Shown: positions 46,187 to 55,953 of the stretch, in pieces | How the letters are laid out: every line of letters starts with the position of its first letter | Numbering within the stretch: position 1 is the stretch's first letter | DNA from: Candidatus Rifleibacteriota bacterium | GTDB lineage: Bacteria; Muiribacteriota; Ozemobacteria; Ozemobacterales; Ozemobacteraceae | Direction: 5' to 3' | Length of the DNA stretch: 64,000 nt | NCBI GenBank assembly: GCA_024710355.1 | Contig: JANJUX010000043.1 | Location: forward strand, 1 to 64,000 | Notes under the pieces: generated by a model | Told to the model about the DNA's origin: nothing | Database searches by the model: none | Seen by the model: only the letters and a program-made list of their open reading frames with translations | Program-made: the position numbers and the translations under genes

Positions 46187-47263
46187 TTAAGCTTCATTCT
46201 CGGTTTCGGCCAGTTTACGCAGATTGTCGGCCTCGATCAGCGCCTTGATGACATCTTCGATGTCGCCATCGACAATCTCATTCAGACGATAGACTGTCAT
46301 GTTTATGCGATGGTCGGTGAGGCGCTGCTGCGGGAAATTGTAGGTGCGGATACGCTCGGAGCGGTCACCGCTGCCAACCAGGCTGCGGCGATGTTCGGCC
46401 CGATCTCTGTCGCTCTGCATGCGGGCATTGTCGAGCAGTCTCGCCCTGAGAATTCGAAGGGCCTTGGCCTTGTTCTTGTGCTGACTCTTTTCATCCTGAC
46501 AGCTGACGACGATACCAGTAGGCAGGTGCGTCACACGCACGGCCGAGTCGGTAGTATTAACGCTCTGGCCGCCCGGGCCTGAAGATCTGAACACATCGAT
46601 GCGCAGTTCGTTATCGTCAACGCTGACGTCAACCTCTTCAGCCTCAGGAAGCACCGCCACCGTCGCCGCCGAGGTATGCACGCGCCCCGAAGCCTCGGTG
46701 GCCGGCACTCGCTGCACGCGATGTACGCCGCTTTCGAACTTCAGCTTGCCGAATGCGCCCGAGCCCTGCACCGCAAACACCACTTCTTTAATACCGCCAA
46801 GCCCGGTATCGCTCATGCTCATCAGTTCGCATTTCCAGCCCTGGCGTTCAGCATAGCGTGAATACATGCGGTAAAGAACGGCGGCAAAGAGCGCAGCCTC
46901 TTCGCCGCCGGTACCAGCGCGAATTTCGAAGATGGTATTTTTGTTATCATCTTCGTCTTTCGGAATCAGCAGCATTTTAAGCTCTGCCTCAAGCTCTTCA
47001 AGCTTTGGCTTGAGGTCGGCAATCTCGAGTTCGGCCATTTCTCTCAGCTCGGGGTCACTTTCGGCCGCAAGCATGTGCTGAGCACCTTCAAAGCTGCTGC
47101 GCAGTTCGCAGTAGCGGGCGTAGGCCTCAACAACCGGCTCAAGTTCAGACCGGCGCCTGGCAAGTTTCTGAAACTCGGCCGGGTTGCCGATCACCTTCGG
47201 ATTCGAAAGTTTGTCGGTCAGTTCCTTGAAGTTCTCTTTAACCGATTCGAGCTTGTCGAGCAC
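46187..47263 (-). CDS. prfA: Peptide chain release factor 1
   Basis: 358 residues with a GTG start (AAAGG upstream), standard RF1 length. It recognises UAA and UAG stops and triggers peptide release. The P-A-T tripeptide in [13 protein letters not shown] identifies RF1 rather than RF2 (which has S-P-F). The catalytic G-G-Q lies in [10 protein letters not shown]. It begins 4 bases after the purine nucleoside phosphorylase stop, so the two are co-transcribed. Confidence 0.96.
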   Translation of the reverse strand: MLDKLESVKENFKELTDKLSNPKVIGNPAEFQKLARRRSELEPVVEAYARYCELRSSFEGAQHMLAAESDPELREMAELEIADLKPKLEELEAELKMLLIPKDEDDNKNTIFEIRAGTGGEEAALFAAVLYRMYSRYAERQGWKCELMSMSDTGLGGIKEVVFAVQGSGAFGKLKFESGVHRVQRVPATEASGRVHTSAATVAVLPEAEEVDVSVDDNELRIDVFRSSGPGGQSVNTTDSAVRVTHLPTGIVVSCQDEKSQHKNKAKALRILRARLLDNARMQSDRDRAEHRRSLVGSGDRSERIRTYNFPQQRLTDHRINMTVYRLNEIVDGDIEDVIKALIEADNLRKLAETENEA

Positions 47264-47267
47264 TTTA

Positions 47268-48089
47268 TCAGAGCCTTTCGAGCATTTTCTGCACGAGCTT
47301 GAGAAAGTATGGCTGAGCCTTGGCAGCTGCAGCGATGACTTCTTCGTGATTCACGTCTTCGTGACCTTCACCGGTAGCCATATCGGTAATGCAGCTGATG
47401 CCAAGAATCCTTTTAATGCCGCCATGAACAGCAACGATGACTTCAGGCACAGTTGACATGCCAACCGCATCGGCACCCCAGATCTTCATGGCGCGCAGTT
47501 CGGCGGCGGTTTCATAGTTCGGGCCACTGACGGCGAGGTAAACACCGCGTTCTACCGGCGCGCCAATCTCGCGGCCAACCTGCATGGCTTCTTCGACGAG
47601 GGCTTTGGTATAAACGCCCTGCATCGGCGGAAAGCGCGGGCCGACACTGTCGTCATTACGGCCGATCAGCGGGTTATTCCCCATGAAATTGATGTGGTCA
47701 GTCATGATCATCAGGTCGCCAACCTTGTAGTTGCGGTTGAGGCCACCTGAAGCATTGGTGATAATGAGATCCTGAATGCCGAGAGCCAGCATGACACGCA
47801 TCGGAAAAGTGATTTCCTGCATGCTGTAGCCTTCATAATAGTGAAAACGGCCCTGCATAGCGATGACTTTTTTGCCGCCGGCATCACCGATCACCAGTTT
47901 GCCGGCATGCCCCTTGACTGTTGAAACCGGAAAATGCGGAATCTGTTCGTAGGGTATGGCAACCTGGTTCTGAATTTCGTCGGCAAACTTGCCGAGACCA
48001 GAACCGAGCACCAGGGCAACCTGCGGTCTTACAGATGTTTTGGCAACGATAAAATCAACGGCCTGCTGGATCTTCGCTTTTAATTCCAT
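47268..48089 (-). CDS. punA: Purine nucleoside phosphorylase, trimeric type
   Basis: 273 residues from the ATG at 48089, preceded by AGAGGA; an open frame continues upstream but lacks family residues. It splits purine nucleosides with phosphate into base and ribose 1-phosphate. Motifs: G-S-G-L-G near 30, [18 protein letters not shown], and G-P-N-Y-E-T with Glu193. At the position of human Asn243, which selects 6-oxopurines, this protein has Asp236 (C-I-T-D-M). This may widen specificity to adenosine or methylthioadenosine. Confidence 0.92.
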   Translation of the reverse strand: MELKAKIQQAVDFIVAKTSVRPQVALVLGSGLGKFADEIQNQVAIPYEQIPHFPVSTVKGHAGKLVIGDAGGKKVIAMQGRFHYYEGYSMQEITFPMRVMLALGIQDLIITNASGGLNRNYKVGDLMIMTDHINFMGNNPLIGRNDDSVGPRFPPMQGVYTKALVEEAMQVGREIGAPVERGVYLAVSGPNYETAAELRAMKIWGADAVGMSTVPEVIVAVHGGIKRILGISCITDMATGEGHEDVNHEEVIAAAAKAQPYFLKLVQKMLERL

Positions 48090-48133
48090 GTCATTCCTCT
48101 TGGGGCAGAATCGCGCATCAAATGCGGCAGAAA

Positions 48134-48163
48134 AGCGTAACACAGCCCCTGACGCCTTGTCAA
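48134..48163 (-). promoter_or_regulatory. Putative promoter of the punA-prfA-prmC-tsaC group
   Basis: On the minus strand TTGACA (48163-48158), an 18-base spacer, then TACGCT (48139-48134) with an upstream TG extension, 44 bases before the punA start. The -35 is perfect and the -10 is weak but extended. Confidence 0.45.
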
Positions 48164-48196
48164 CGCAATAGCGGACCTTTTCCCCATCGGTGCTGA

Positions 48197-50020
48197 TCAG
48201 CCAAAGACAAAGGTAAAAACACTCGAATAAGGCAGCAGCAGATGCCACCTGCCGGCGAAGTGCTCTGCGATAAAGGCAAAATCATCTTCGGGGCAAGGGC
48301 TAAGACTGGCAACAGAAAGAAGAAGTAAATGCAGGTCAAGAAAAACCGCCGGCCAGTTGCCCGCCTCGAACAGAGTTTCGATTCTTGCCAGGCGGTAAGA
48401 AAGGTTGCCGGGCTGATTGTATACCAGCATGGTCAAATCGGCAATCGCACCCGGATAATTGCCCCGGCTTCGTCGGGCTTCGGCCCGCAACAGCAGCGCT
48501 GTACGGCCGGGCTCCAGTTCGAGCGATTTAAGGAAAGCTTCTTCAGCTTCGCGGTATCTTCGCAGCCGCAGCAGCAACCGGCCGTAATCATTCAGAATAC
48601 CGCCGCGGCCATCATTGAGTCGCACAGCCTGAGTAAACATTTCGAGAGCCTTGTCAGTCTGGCCCTGAACTGCGTATATCCGCGCAAGACCGTAATAACC
48701 ACCAAAGAAATCCGGGTATTCATCAATAAGCTTTTTAAAATGCCCGCTGGCTTCATCATTTCTGCCCGCCGTCTCGTAAAAGACGGCGAGCTGATTGCGG
48801 GCAAAACGATTCACAGGATCTAACTGCAGCGAGTGTTCAAAAAGAGTGCCAGTGTTTTTCCAGATCTGGCTGTGCTGAAAACTCAATATTGCCAGCAGAA
48901 ACACCAGCAGAAAACCGGCATACTGAATAACAGCAGCCATTCCGATGCGACGACCAGCCTGTGCGACCAGTGCAACTGCGGCAGCAATCAGCCCGAGCAG
49001 CGGTACATACATAAAATGCAACGCGGCATAAAAATTGTAGCCAACCCGGACGAGGCCTGACATAGGCGCCAGATGCACGAGAAAAAACAGGATGCCGGCG
49101 GCGGCGACACGACTGCACCAGCCTGCAACCGCGAACAGAAGCAAAAAAAGAAAAACAGCAGCCAGACCGATACCTTCTGTTCCGGGATTGAGGCGGTTAA
49201 GTTCGTAAGTAGCCGAAAGCCCTGTCGGCAAAAAGGTTTTCTCTGAATAAAACACCACACTGCCAGCCGCAGCCCTGAAATTGAGAGAGCTTTTATCAGT
49301 CGGCTGAAACTCCTGCTGCGCCGCCAGAAAGGTTGTAAGAAAAAGAACCAGCGCCAGCAGCAGAGCCGGCAGCTTTTCTTTCAGCAGTTCCCGCGAAACA
49401 GGTCTTTTATCGAGCAGATCCAACATAAGCCAGCTCAGCGGCTGCATAAACGCGAGAGTCTTCGCCAGCCCTGAAAACAACATCGCAGCTACTGCCAGCC
49501 ACATATCTCTGCGGCGACCGGTTCTGCGAAAACGTATATAGGCGAACATCGAGGCGAAATAGAACAGTCCGTGCAGCAGATTTCGCCGCTCGAGAACCCA
49601 GGCAACCGTTTCGACCTGAATCGGGTGAAGGGCCCAGCCCGCCGCGACAAGCCAGGCAACCGACTTCTGACCGATAATTTCTGCCGCCAGCAGATAAACG
49701 ACCGTTGCACAGATGAGATGCAACAACAGATTGATTAAATGTGAAATCGAGCTGTTGAAACCGAAAAGGTTATACTCGACCCAGAAACTCAGAACACTCA
49801 ACGGACTGTATTGATTGGTCGCAAGCGAGGTAAAAATATCGACCAGTCCCTCGAAACCGAGAGGCGCCGTTATCAGCGGGTTTTTTAGAATTACCTGATC
49901 TTCATCGAAAGACAGATACTCAAAACCTGCCACTGACCAAAAAGTCAGCAGAATCAGCAGCCAGAGAAAACCAGGATAGAAAAAGCGACTACCGGCCAGA
50001 GCGCTGATAAAACCAGACAA
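48197..50020 (-). CDS. TMTC-like multi-pass membrane protein with TPR repeats
   Basis: 607 residues, apparent TTG start. An early luminal acidic motif (F-D-E-D-Q near 39) is followed by about ten membrane helices with H-L-I-N-L-L-L-H and L-H-P-I-Q-V-E-T-V-A-W-V-L-E-R-R-N-L-L. These are signatures of the TMTC-type GT-C membrane family, whose eukaryotic members O-mannosylate cadherins. From about residue 390 there are TPR repeats. Inferred role: transfer of a sugar from a polyprenyl donor to exported protein; bacterial members are uncharacterised. It lies 8 bases after the peptidase gene. The window's giant Ig/cadherin-like proteins would be attractive substrates, but that is speculation. Confidence 0.75.
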   Translation of the reverse strand: MSGFISALAGSRFFYPGFLWLLILLTFWSVAGFEYLSFDEDQVILKNPLITAPLGFEGLVDIFTSLATNQYSPLSVLSFWVEYNLFGFNSSISHLINLLLHLICATVVYLLAAEIIGQKSVAWLVAAGWALHPIQVETVAWVLERRNLLHGLFYFASMFAYIRFRRTGRRRDMWLAVAAMLFSGLAKTLAFMQPLSWLMLDLLDKRPVSRELLKEKLPALLLALVLFLTTFLAAQQEFQPTDKSSLNFRAAAGSVVFYSEKTFLPTGLSATYELNRLNPGTEGIGLAAVFLFLLLFAVAGWCSRVAAAGILFFLVHLAPMSGLVRVGYNFYAALHFMYVPLLGLIAAAVALVAQAGRRIGMAAVIQYAGFLLVFLLAILSFQHSQIWKNTGTLFEHSLQLDPVNRFARNQLAVFYETAGRNDEASGHFKKLIDEYPDFFGGYYGLARIYAVQGQTDKALEMFTQAVRLNDGRGGILNDYGRLLLRLRRYREAEEAFLKSLELEPGRTALLLRAEARRSRGNYPGAIADLTMLVYNQPGNLSYRLARIETLFEAGNWPAVFLDLHLLLLSVASLSPCPEDDFAFIAEHFAGRWHLLLPYSSVFTFVFG

Positions 50021-50028
50021 AGCAGGCT

Positions 50029-51324
50029 TCAGGGGGCCACCGCCAGAATGCGGCCGGCAAGATTCAGATAACTGCTTTTCGGAAACTGCTGACGCAGCAT
50101 GGCGTAGACGCGATCGGCTTCTGGCCGGTTGCCGAGTTCGGTAAGTATACGAATGATGTAATAAAGCGCGCCTTCCTGCACTGCCTGATTACTTGAGGTT
50201 TCGAAGGCTTTCTTAAAACCGAAATAAGCCTTGGTAACCAGCCCCATGGCATATTCAGAATAGGCACTGAGAAACTCATAGCGGTCGACCGGCACATTGC
50301 GCGGATCTGGCCTGAACTGTTTCAGCAGCTGCAGGGCTCCCTGGGGGTTTCTTTCCTGAATATAGCACTCAGCAAGCAGATATGCAGCCTTCTGAAACTC
50401 GTTATCACTCAGCCCGCCGTAAAGCGCATCAGTAAGCGCCAGTCGGGCCGACAGAAACTCGCCTTCGTCGAAAAACCTTATGCCGCGCTGCAGGTTTTCC
50501 TCGGAGGCAACCGGCCGAACGTTATCGAGCAGCGTATTTTTGATAAAATCAGCCGCATACTGGTTCATTACCTCTTCAGTGAGACCGTTGAAGCATACCG
50601 ACAGTTCCTGCCCAATATCACCCGATTTCATCAGTCTTTTAACAAAGCGGTGCAGAGCGCTGCTACCGAAGCTTTTCAGCAGAAACCTTATCTTAAGATA
50701 ATTTTCGACGTATTTTTCGAGAGAAATCGGATTGCCATCGATATTTTCGTCTTCACCACCGATGGCATTGATGTCAAAACCGCGCCGGGTAAGGGCCTTG
50801 ATGCGGGCGAGTCCCTGATCGGCGGCATGAACCGCGGTGCCTTCCTTGATCCACATCGGCAGAGCATCGTATTCTTTAAGACCCATCGCATCGGCCATCA
50901 CTGCATGCGTCATTTCATGCGTCATCTCTTCAAGAAGCGTTGCCTGACCGTTTATCAGAAAGTCGAGGTCAAGATGAATATAATGAACGGTGGTACGGTT
51001 TGCGGTGCGAACCGACTGGCGCTTGCCCCGCAGCCTGAAACCCTTGTAGGTCAGGTGATCAGAAAACATGACGACAACGTACATCTGCTCGCGGGCCGGA
51101 ATCCCCAGCGATTTTTCGATGCGCTGAAAGGATTCCTGGTAGACGAAGGGCAGATCAGCAAGAATCTTTGCAAAACCCGGGTGACTGCGAAACCTGCCAG
51201 AATAACTGGTGTCGATGTGCAGCACTGCCTCTGAAACAAGGGGCAGCAACAGGACAAAAGCGGCTGTGGCAAACACAGCAGACAATATTTTATTAATTCG
51301 TCTACTCACCTGCGGCTTCTCCAT
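50029..51324 (-). CDS. Exported MA-type (gluzincin) metallopeptidase with TPR-like C-terminus
   Basis: 431 residues. An N-terminal hydrophobic signal (about 13-33) directs export. H-E-M-T-H at 136-140 gives the zinc ligands, and W-I-K-E-G-T-A (158-164) supplies the third ligand Glu161, as in MA-like and M1/M61-type gluzincins. The C-terminal third is helical with TPR-like repeats. The start codon lies inside the end of the preceding gene (23-base overlap), indicating coupling. Substrate unknown; proteins of this kind often sit with TPR and envelope genes. Confidence 0.8.
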   Translation of the reverse strand: MEKPQVSRRINKILSAVFATAAFVLLLPLVSEAVLHIDTSYSGRFRSHPGFAKILADLPFVYQESFQRIEKSLGIPAREQMYVVVMFSDHLTYKGFRLRGKRQSVRTANRTTVHYIHLDLDFLINGQATLLEEMTHEMTHAVMADAMGLKEYDALPMWIKEGTAVHAADQGLARIKALTRRGFDINAIGGEDENIDGNPISLEKYVENYLKIRFLLKSFGSSALHRFVKRLMKSGDIGQELSVCFNGLTEEVMNQYAADFIKNTLLDNVRPVASEENLQRGIRFFDEGEFLSARLALTDALYGGLSDNEFQKAAYLLAECYIQERNPQGALQLLKQFRPDPRNVPVDRYEFLSAYSEYAMGLVTKAYFGFKKAFETSSNQAVQEGALYYIIRILTELGNRPEADRVYAMLRQQFPKSSYLNLAGRILAVAP

Positions 51325-52774
51325 TTACTGGCACGTCCTGATCAGGAACCATGATTTCGGTTCCGAGTTTATCGGCAACCTGACTGCGAGCCTCGTAGAT
51401 CTGCCCGAACAGATTGTGATCGGCAGCGACCTCAGGCCTGGCAAGCAGGCTGTCAAAAGTCTGCAACGGCTTTTTCAGCATGCCATTGGCCTGCAGTATC
51501 ATCGCATAATGAAAATCCACTTCGGGCGAAACTTCGCTGCGACCCTGAAAAACTGAATTCATTATTTCCAGAGCTTCGGCATACATCTTGTTTTTGTAAA
51601 GAGCCCAGGCAAGAGTATCTAAATTAAAAATCATGCCCGGCAGAATATCTGTCGACATTCGTGCCATTTCAAGCGCCTGGGGCAGATCCTGATCAAGTTC
51701 GAGCAGCGTGTAAGCAAGGTTGTTGAGCACCACCGGGCTGTTCGGCGCATATTTGAGAGAGCTTCTGAAAGCTCGGGCCGCCCCGGCGTAGTCACGGTAT
51801 TTGAGGTGCAGATCGCCAAGATGCTGCCAGAGATAAGCGTCTTCCGGAAGCAGGGCGGCGGCTGATGCTGCTGCGGCGATTGCCTCTGCGCCGCGACGCT
51901 CGAGATCATAAGCGGAGCTGAGCCGGAAATGAAACAGCGGTGCCTGAGGCTCAAGTTTAGCGGCCTTTTCTAGATGCGTCGTCGCCTCGCCGGCTGCAAA
52001 GTCAGAATGCTGGCCGTCGACAATCGCCACACCCTTCACGAAATGCAGGGGCGCATACCCGGGGTGCTTCTGCAGAGCTTTGTCAGCAACCGAAGCGGAA
52101 AACTTCAGCGCGTCGAGATCATAGAGAATCTTTGCCTGTATCAGAGATCTGACAGGCTCGGCAAACGACAGATACATAACGCCGGCCGCGGCAAGAACCG
52201 CAGCCGGAATCAAAGTCACGGCATGCCTGAGCAGCAAAGCCACCGCCGGCGAGCTGACACTTTCCGGAAATCTGACAGCCCGGGCCCTGGCCGAAACGGA
52301 GAGAATGCCAATCAGCAACAGAGGCAGATAAGTAATCCCGAATATCTCTGCCCGGGCCTGCATGAAGGCAACCGGGCCGATATTGTGCAGAACCTCGCCC
52401 AGAAGAAGAATTTCAAGGTTGTAAAGCAGAAAACCGCAGACCAGTGCCTGTGAAACCCCGAAAAAACCTGCCTGCCAGTAACTGACCGGCAGTACCGGCA
52501 ATGCGAAAAACCATACCAGCAGGGCAAAAATGCCGGCAGCGCCAATAAATGCAAAAACCAGAGCCCCGGCAAACAACAGACCAGAATCTTCCGGGGATGC
52601 AACGCCCAGCTCGTAACTCAGCGCGACACAGAACAGCACGAGAAAAAGCGGCGTAAGAAAAAACAACAGGCGCTCGCGCCGACTCTGTACCGGTTGGCTG
52701 ACCGATGCACCGCAGATACCGCAGTACATAAGATTGGAGGAAACTGGCTTACCGCATTCGGGGCAGTTCTTCAA
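51302..52774 (-). CDS. Zinc-ribbon, membrane and TPR protein
   Basis: 490 residues, TTG start with GAGGT 9 bases upstream, immediately after the asparaginase stop. Residues 4-21 are a zinc ribbon (C-P-E-C-G-K-P ... Y-C-G-I-C-G). Five or so membrane helices follow to about 215, then TPR repeats to about 470. Function unknown. The domain mix (cytosolic ribbon, membrane bundle, TPR scaffold) suggests a membrane assembly factor. It is co-transcribed with the metallopeptidase and TMTC-like genes. Confidence 0.75.
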   Translation of the reverse strand: MKNCPECGKPVSSNLMYCGICGASVSQPVQSRRERLLFFLTPLFLVLFCVALSYELGVASPEDSGLLFAGALVFAFIGAAGIFALLVWFFALPVLPVSYWQAGFFGVSQALVCGFLLYNLEILLLGEVLHNIGPVAFMQARAEIFGITYLPLLLIGILSVSARARAVRFPESVSSPAVALLLRHAVTLIPAAVLAAAGVMYLSFAEPVRSLIQAKILYDLDALKFSASVADKALQKHPGYAPLHFVKGVAIVDGQHSDFAAGEATTHLEKAAKLEPQAPLFHFRLSSAYDLERRGAEAIAAAASAAALLPEDAYLWQHLGDLHLKYRDYAGAARAFRSSLKYAPNSPVVLNNLAYTLLELDQDLPQALEMARMSTDILPGMIFNLDTLAWALYKNKMYAEALEIMNSVFQGRSEVSPEVDFHYAMILQANGMLKKPLQTFDSLLARPEVAADHNLFGQIYEARSQVADKLGTEIMVPDQDVPVNGEAAGE

Positions 52775-53797
52775 TCAGCTGACCTCGTGAAGTTCTCCAA
52801 CAAAACATTTCTGCATCATTGAATCGATCGTGGCGATATCTCTGGTCTGGCCAAGCACCCACATCAGCTTGACCATCGTCGTTTCCGGGGTCATGTCCAT
52901 GGCCGGGATCGCGCCGGCATCGAGGGCCGCCCGCCCGACCTGATAAAGCTCCATTTCGGTCGAGCCGACGATACACTGAGTACAGACGACGACCGGCACG
53001 CCACGGGCAATTGCCGCAGCGATGACAGGAATCAGGCTCTTGTCACCGGTCGGAATATTGCCGGCGCCATAGCCTTCGATGACAATACCGTCATGCGAGC
53101 CGGCGAGATACTCGATGACTTCAGGCTTGATGCCGGGGTAAACCGGCAGCATCGCGACGTTTTCGTTCAAAAAAGGCCGAAACAGAGGCTTGCGACGGCT
53201 GCGCAGCCGGGCAAAATCACTGAACTTGATCGAAAGCCCGATCGTGCCGAGAGGCACATCGTTGACCGAAATGAAGGCCTGCATATCGAATACCGACATT
53301 TTCTTGGCGCGGGTGCCTCTGATAATCAGAGTACCAAAGACCACTGCCACCTCGGCAAGGTCAGAAATGGCGACACGCACGGCATTGATCAGGTTGGTGC
53401 GACCATCGGAGCCGACCTCTTCGAGCGGCACCTGGGCGCCAGTAATGATTACCGGCTTGTTGAGCTCCTGCAGCAGAAACGACAGGGCCGAGGCCGTGTA
53501 ACAGAGGGTATCGGTGCCGTGTGCGACCACGAAACCGGTGTAGTCATTGATGCGCTGAAAGATGGCCTTGCTGAGATCGAGCCAGAAGTCTGGCGTCAGA
53601 TTGCTTGAATCGACGTTGGCTACCGACACCACATCAATATCAGCCAGCTGCTTCAGTTCAGGAATAGTTGCAATAAGCCTGGCGGCATCTTCGCAGGGGC
53701 ACAGTTCCCCACGCGGCCCGCGCAGCATAGTGATCGTGCCGCCGGTTGTCACCAGCAGAACTTTTGGCTTGACGCCGCGGCGCTCATTTACTGTCAT
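52775..53797 (-). CDS. ansA: L-asparaginase, type I-like
   Basis: 340 residues from the ATG at 53797, which lies just after the previous stop and has AAGG upstream; an in-frame ATG at 53863 would overlap that gene by 53 bases. It hydrolyses asparagine to aspartate and ammonia. Motifs: T-T-G-G-T-I-T-M (first catalytic Thr) near 17-24, V-A-H-G-T-D-T-L with the second Thr-Asp pair, and R-G-T-R-A-K-K with the catalytic lysine. There is no signal peptide, so it is the cytoplasmic type. The archaeal GatD homologue is an alternative, but no GatE is present. Its place inside an Mla operon is odd. Confidence 0.85.
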   Translation of the reverse strand: MTVNERRGVKPKVLLVTTGGTITMLRGPRGELCPCEDAARLIATIPELKQLADIDVVSVANVDSSNLTPDFWLDLSKAIFQRINDYTGFVVAHGTDTLCYTASALSFLLQELNKPVIITGAQVPLEEVGSDGRTNLINAVRVAISDLAEVAVVFGTLIIRGTRAKKMSVFDMQAFISVNDVPLGTIGLSIKFSDFARLRSRRKPLFRPFLNENVAMLPVYPGIKPEVIEYLAGSHDGIVIEGYGAGNIPTGDKSLIPVIAAAIARGVPVVVCTQCIVGSTEMELYQVGRAALDAGAIPAMDMTPETTMVKLMWVLGQTRDIATIDSMMQKCFVGELHEVS

Positions 53798-53810
53798 GTC
53801 ACTTGCCTTA

Positions 53811-55193
53811 TCAGAATTTGTATTCGATACCGAAGTGAACGTCACGTCGATCGGCTGCGTCATCGATGCGCAGTTCGAAGCGAATGTTGTCGGTCATCAG
53901 GTAACTGCCCTTGAGTCTGACTTCAGAATCGGTGGTATCGATTAGATCGACACTGAGCTGAATCGGCTTGCCAAGATAGTAATCAAAGCCAAGGCCAACC
54001 TTGGAGCTTATGATACCGCCTCTCTTAACCAGGTTGGTATCGGCACCACGGGCAACCATGAGGTTGAAGCTGTCTTCGCCGCCGATGTCTTCGACACCGA
54101 TGCGGTAGAAAGTCTTGTCGCTCGGGTAGAGATCGACATTGAGGTCAGAGATGAAGGTTTCGGTTTCGTCGCGGTATCTGAGCAGATACTTGAAGTCGAT
54201 GCGGGTCTGGCGAATGTTGAGGAACACCTTGTCGACAGCCTGCGCCAGCTTATGAGCGTCATCGAGACCTGTGTTGATCTTCTTGCGGATTTCCTTGTCA
54301 GCCACGATTTCCTTGACTTCGCGGGTGATTTCTTTGGCGTTGTCAGAGGCATCGCGCAAAGACTCGATGGTGCTGCGCAGATCGTCGGTCATACTGTCAT
54401 TTTTGTTCAGTTTGGCGATCATGTCGTCAAGCCTATCGGTAGTGCTTCTGACGTTGGCGATGATTTCCTTGAAATCCTCGCGGCTGTCTTCGGTAATGCT
54501 CGACAGGCGATCGCTGAACAGTCTGAAGTTGGCAATGACCGATCTGATATCTTCGCGGTTCTTCTCGATTTCGCCATCGACGCGGTGCAGAATATTGTCG
54601 AGGCTTTCGACAATGCGGTCGCTGCGGTTGCGCACCGATGCAATGATTTCATTCATCTTGTCAGATGCAGCGCGGGCATTGCGGAACATGACGCGGGTAT
54701 TTTCCTTCAGTTCCGGATCGCCGATGATATCCTTGGCCGAGGCAGTCAGCTCCTGGAGCTTCTGAATCAGCACGTTGCCCTGTTCGAAAAGTTCGTCCAT
54801 GCGCGTCGGGTCGGTGCCCGCCACAATTTCGCCATCTGAGACATACGGGGAAGTGTAATCGCGGGTCGGCATTATTTCGACAAATTTTTCACCCATCAGA
54901 CCCGCAGTCGAGATGGTAAAGGTGCTCTTGCGCCTGATGTGCAGCTTTTTATCCTGAATGTAAACGTAAACGTAGACCTGGTCGTCACGAATCTCGATCG
55001 TGGTAACCTTGCCAATCTTGACGCCTGACATCGAAACGGTAGAACCCTTGCTCAGCCCGTTGACAGAATAGAAGCTGATGACAAAATTGTAGCCCTGTTC
55101 GGAAAAGCTGAAGTCGCCGATAATGAAGACCATATACGACAGCAGTACTGCCGCAATTAATGTCATGATTCCAACTTTGACTGTCGAGTTCAT
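53811..55193 (-). CDS. mlaD: MCE/MlaD-family lipid-transport protein with extra C-terminal beta domain
   Basis: 460 residues, far longer than E. coli MlaD (about 183). It has one N-terminal membrane helix (about 6-26) and an MCE domain (about 35-120, with V-N-G-L-S-K-G-S-T-V-S-M-S-G-V-K-I-G-K-V). A long coiled-coil or helical region follows (about 130-335). The final 125 residues are beta-rich with alternating hydrophobics and end in phenylalanine (G-I-E-Y-K-F), as outer-membrane strands do. Known: MCE proteins form rings that carry phospholipid between membranes. Inferred: this one may span the periplasm and dock in the outer membrane. GGAG precedes the ATG. It lies downstream of mlaF by 13 bases. 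Confidence 0.88.
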   Translation of the reverse strand: MNSTVKVGIMTLIAAVLLSYMVFIIGDFSFSEQGYNFVISFYSVNGLSKGSTVSMSGVKIGKVTTIEIRDDQVYVYVYIQDKKLHIRRKSTFTISTAGLMGEKFVEIMPTRDYTSPYVSDGEIVAGTDPTRMDELFEQGNVLIQKLQELTASAKDIIGDPELKENTRVMFRNARAASDKMNEIIASVRNRSDRIVESLDNILHRVDGEIEKNREDIRSVIANFRLFSDRLSSITEDSREDFKEIIANVRSTTDRLDDMIAKLNKNDSMTDDLRSTIESLRDASDNAKEITREVKEIVADKEIRKKINTGLDDAHKLAQAVDKVFLNIRQTRIDFKYLLRYRDETETFISDLNVDLYPSDKTFYRIGVEDIGGEDSFNLMVARGADTNLVKRGGIISSKVGLGFDYYLGKPIQLSVDLIDTTDSEVRLKGSYLMTDNIRFELRIDDAADRRDVHFGIEYKF

Positions 55194-55206
55194 TAGCTTC
55201 TCCTGT

Positions 55207-55953
55207 TTATAGCAGAGTCATCGGACCCTGCGCCTCGCCCCGGATAAACTGCTGTACGATCGGGTTCGGCGAATTGATGATTTCTTCGCGGGTTCCTATT
55301 TCAACTATCTGGCCGCCAAAATGCAGCGCAATACGGTCACAGACACGATATGCCGATTTCAGGTCATGGGTAACCACGATCGAGGTCACCCCGAGCCTTT
55401 CTTTGAGACTGAGATGCAGTTCGTCGATGGCCGAGGTCATGATCGGGTCAAGACCGGTGGTCGGTTCGTCATAAAGAATTATTTCGGGTTCCATGGCGAT
55501 GGCGCGGGCCAGACCGACACGCTTTCTCATACCACCCGAAAGTTCTGAGGGCATGAGATAATTGGTGCCCGGCAGACCCACCATTTCGAGCTTTTCTGAG
55601 ACGATATGATGTATCGCCCGGTTAGAAAGGCTGGTATGGCGCCGCAGACCGAACGCGACATTTTCCTCGACATTGAGCGAGTCGAACAGAGCTGCCGACT
55701 GAAACAGCATGCCCATGCGCATGCGCAGGGCATCGAGTTTTTTCTGTTCAAAGCGGGTGATGTCTTCGCCGTCGATGATCACCTGGCCGGCATCCGGCTT
55801 CATCAGCCCGATGATATTCTTGAGCAGGACGCTCTTGCCGCAGCCTGACGGCCCGAGAATGACAAGCGATTCGCCGTCGTAGATTTTCAGGTTCACGCCT
55901 TTGAGAACCTGCTTCGGGCCGAAACTCTTCTGTAGATTTGAGACGATAATCAT
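55207..55953 (-). CDS. mlaF: Mla-type lipid transport ABC ATPase
   Basis: 248 residues. Motifs: Walker A G-P-S-G-C-G-K-S near 34-41, ABC signature L-S-G-G-M-R-K-R, Walker B I-I-L-Y-D-E-P-T-T-G-L-D-P and H-loop T-H-D. The G-G-M-R-K-R form is typical of the MlaF/Ttg2A group. It powers lipid movement through the MlaE/MCE complex in the inner membrane. Its start overlaps the mlaE stop as ATGA. No mlaA, mlaB or mlaC gene is nearby. Confidence 0.94.
   Translation of the reverse strand: MIIVSNLQKSFGPKQVLKGVNLKIYDGESLVILGPSGCGKSVLLKNIIGLMKPDAGQVIIDGEDITRFEQKKLDALRMRMGMLFQSAALFDSLNVEENVAFGLRRHTSLSNRAIHHIVSEKLEMVGLPGTNYLMPSELSGGMRKRVGLARAIAMEPEIILYDEPTTGLDPIMTSAIDELHLSLKERLGVTSIVVTHDLKSAYRVCDRIALHFGGQIVEIGTREEIINSPNPIVQQFIRGEAQGPMTLL

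Noticed and set aside
48090..48248. Longer N-terminus for the purine nucleoside phosphorylase
   Set aside because: The extra 53 residues match nothing in the family, and a good ribosome-binding site precedes the ATG at 48089; the putative promoter also lies in this stretch.
52775..53797. Asparaginase gene as GatD of a tRNA amidotransferase
   Set aside because: No GatE is present and the length and motifs fit an ordinary type I asparaginase.
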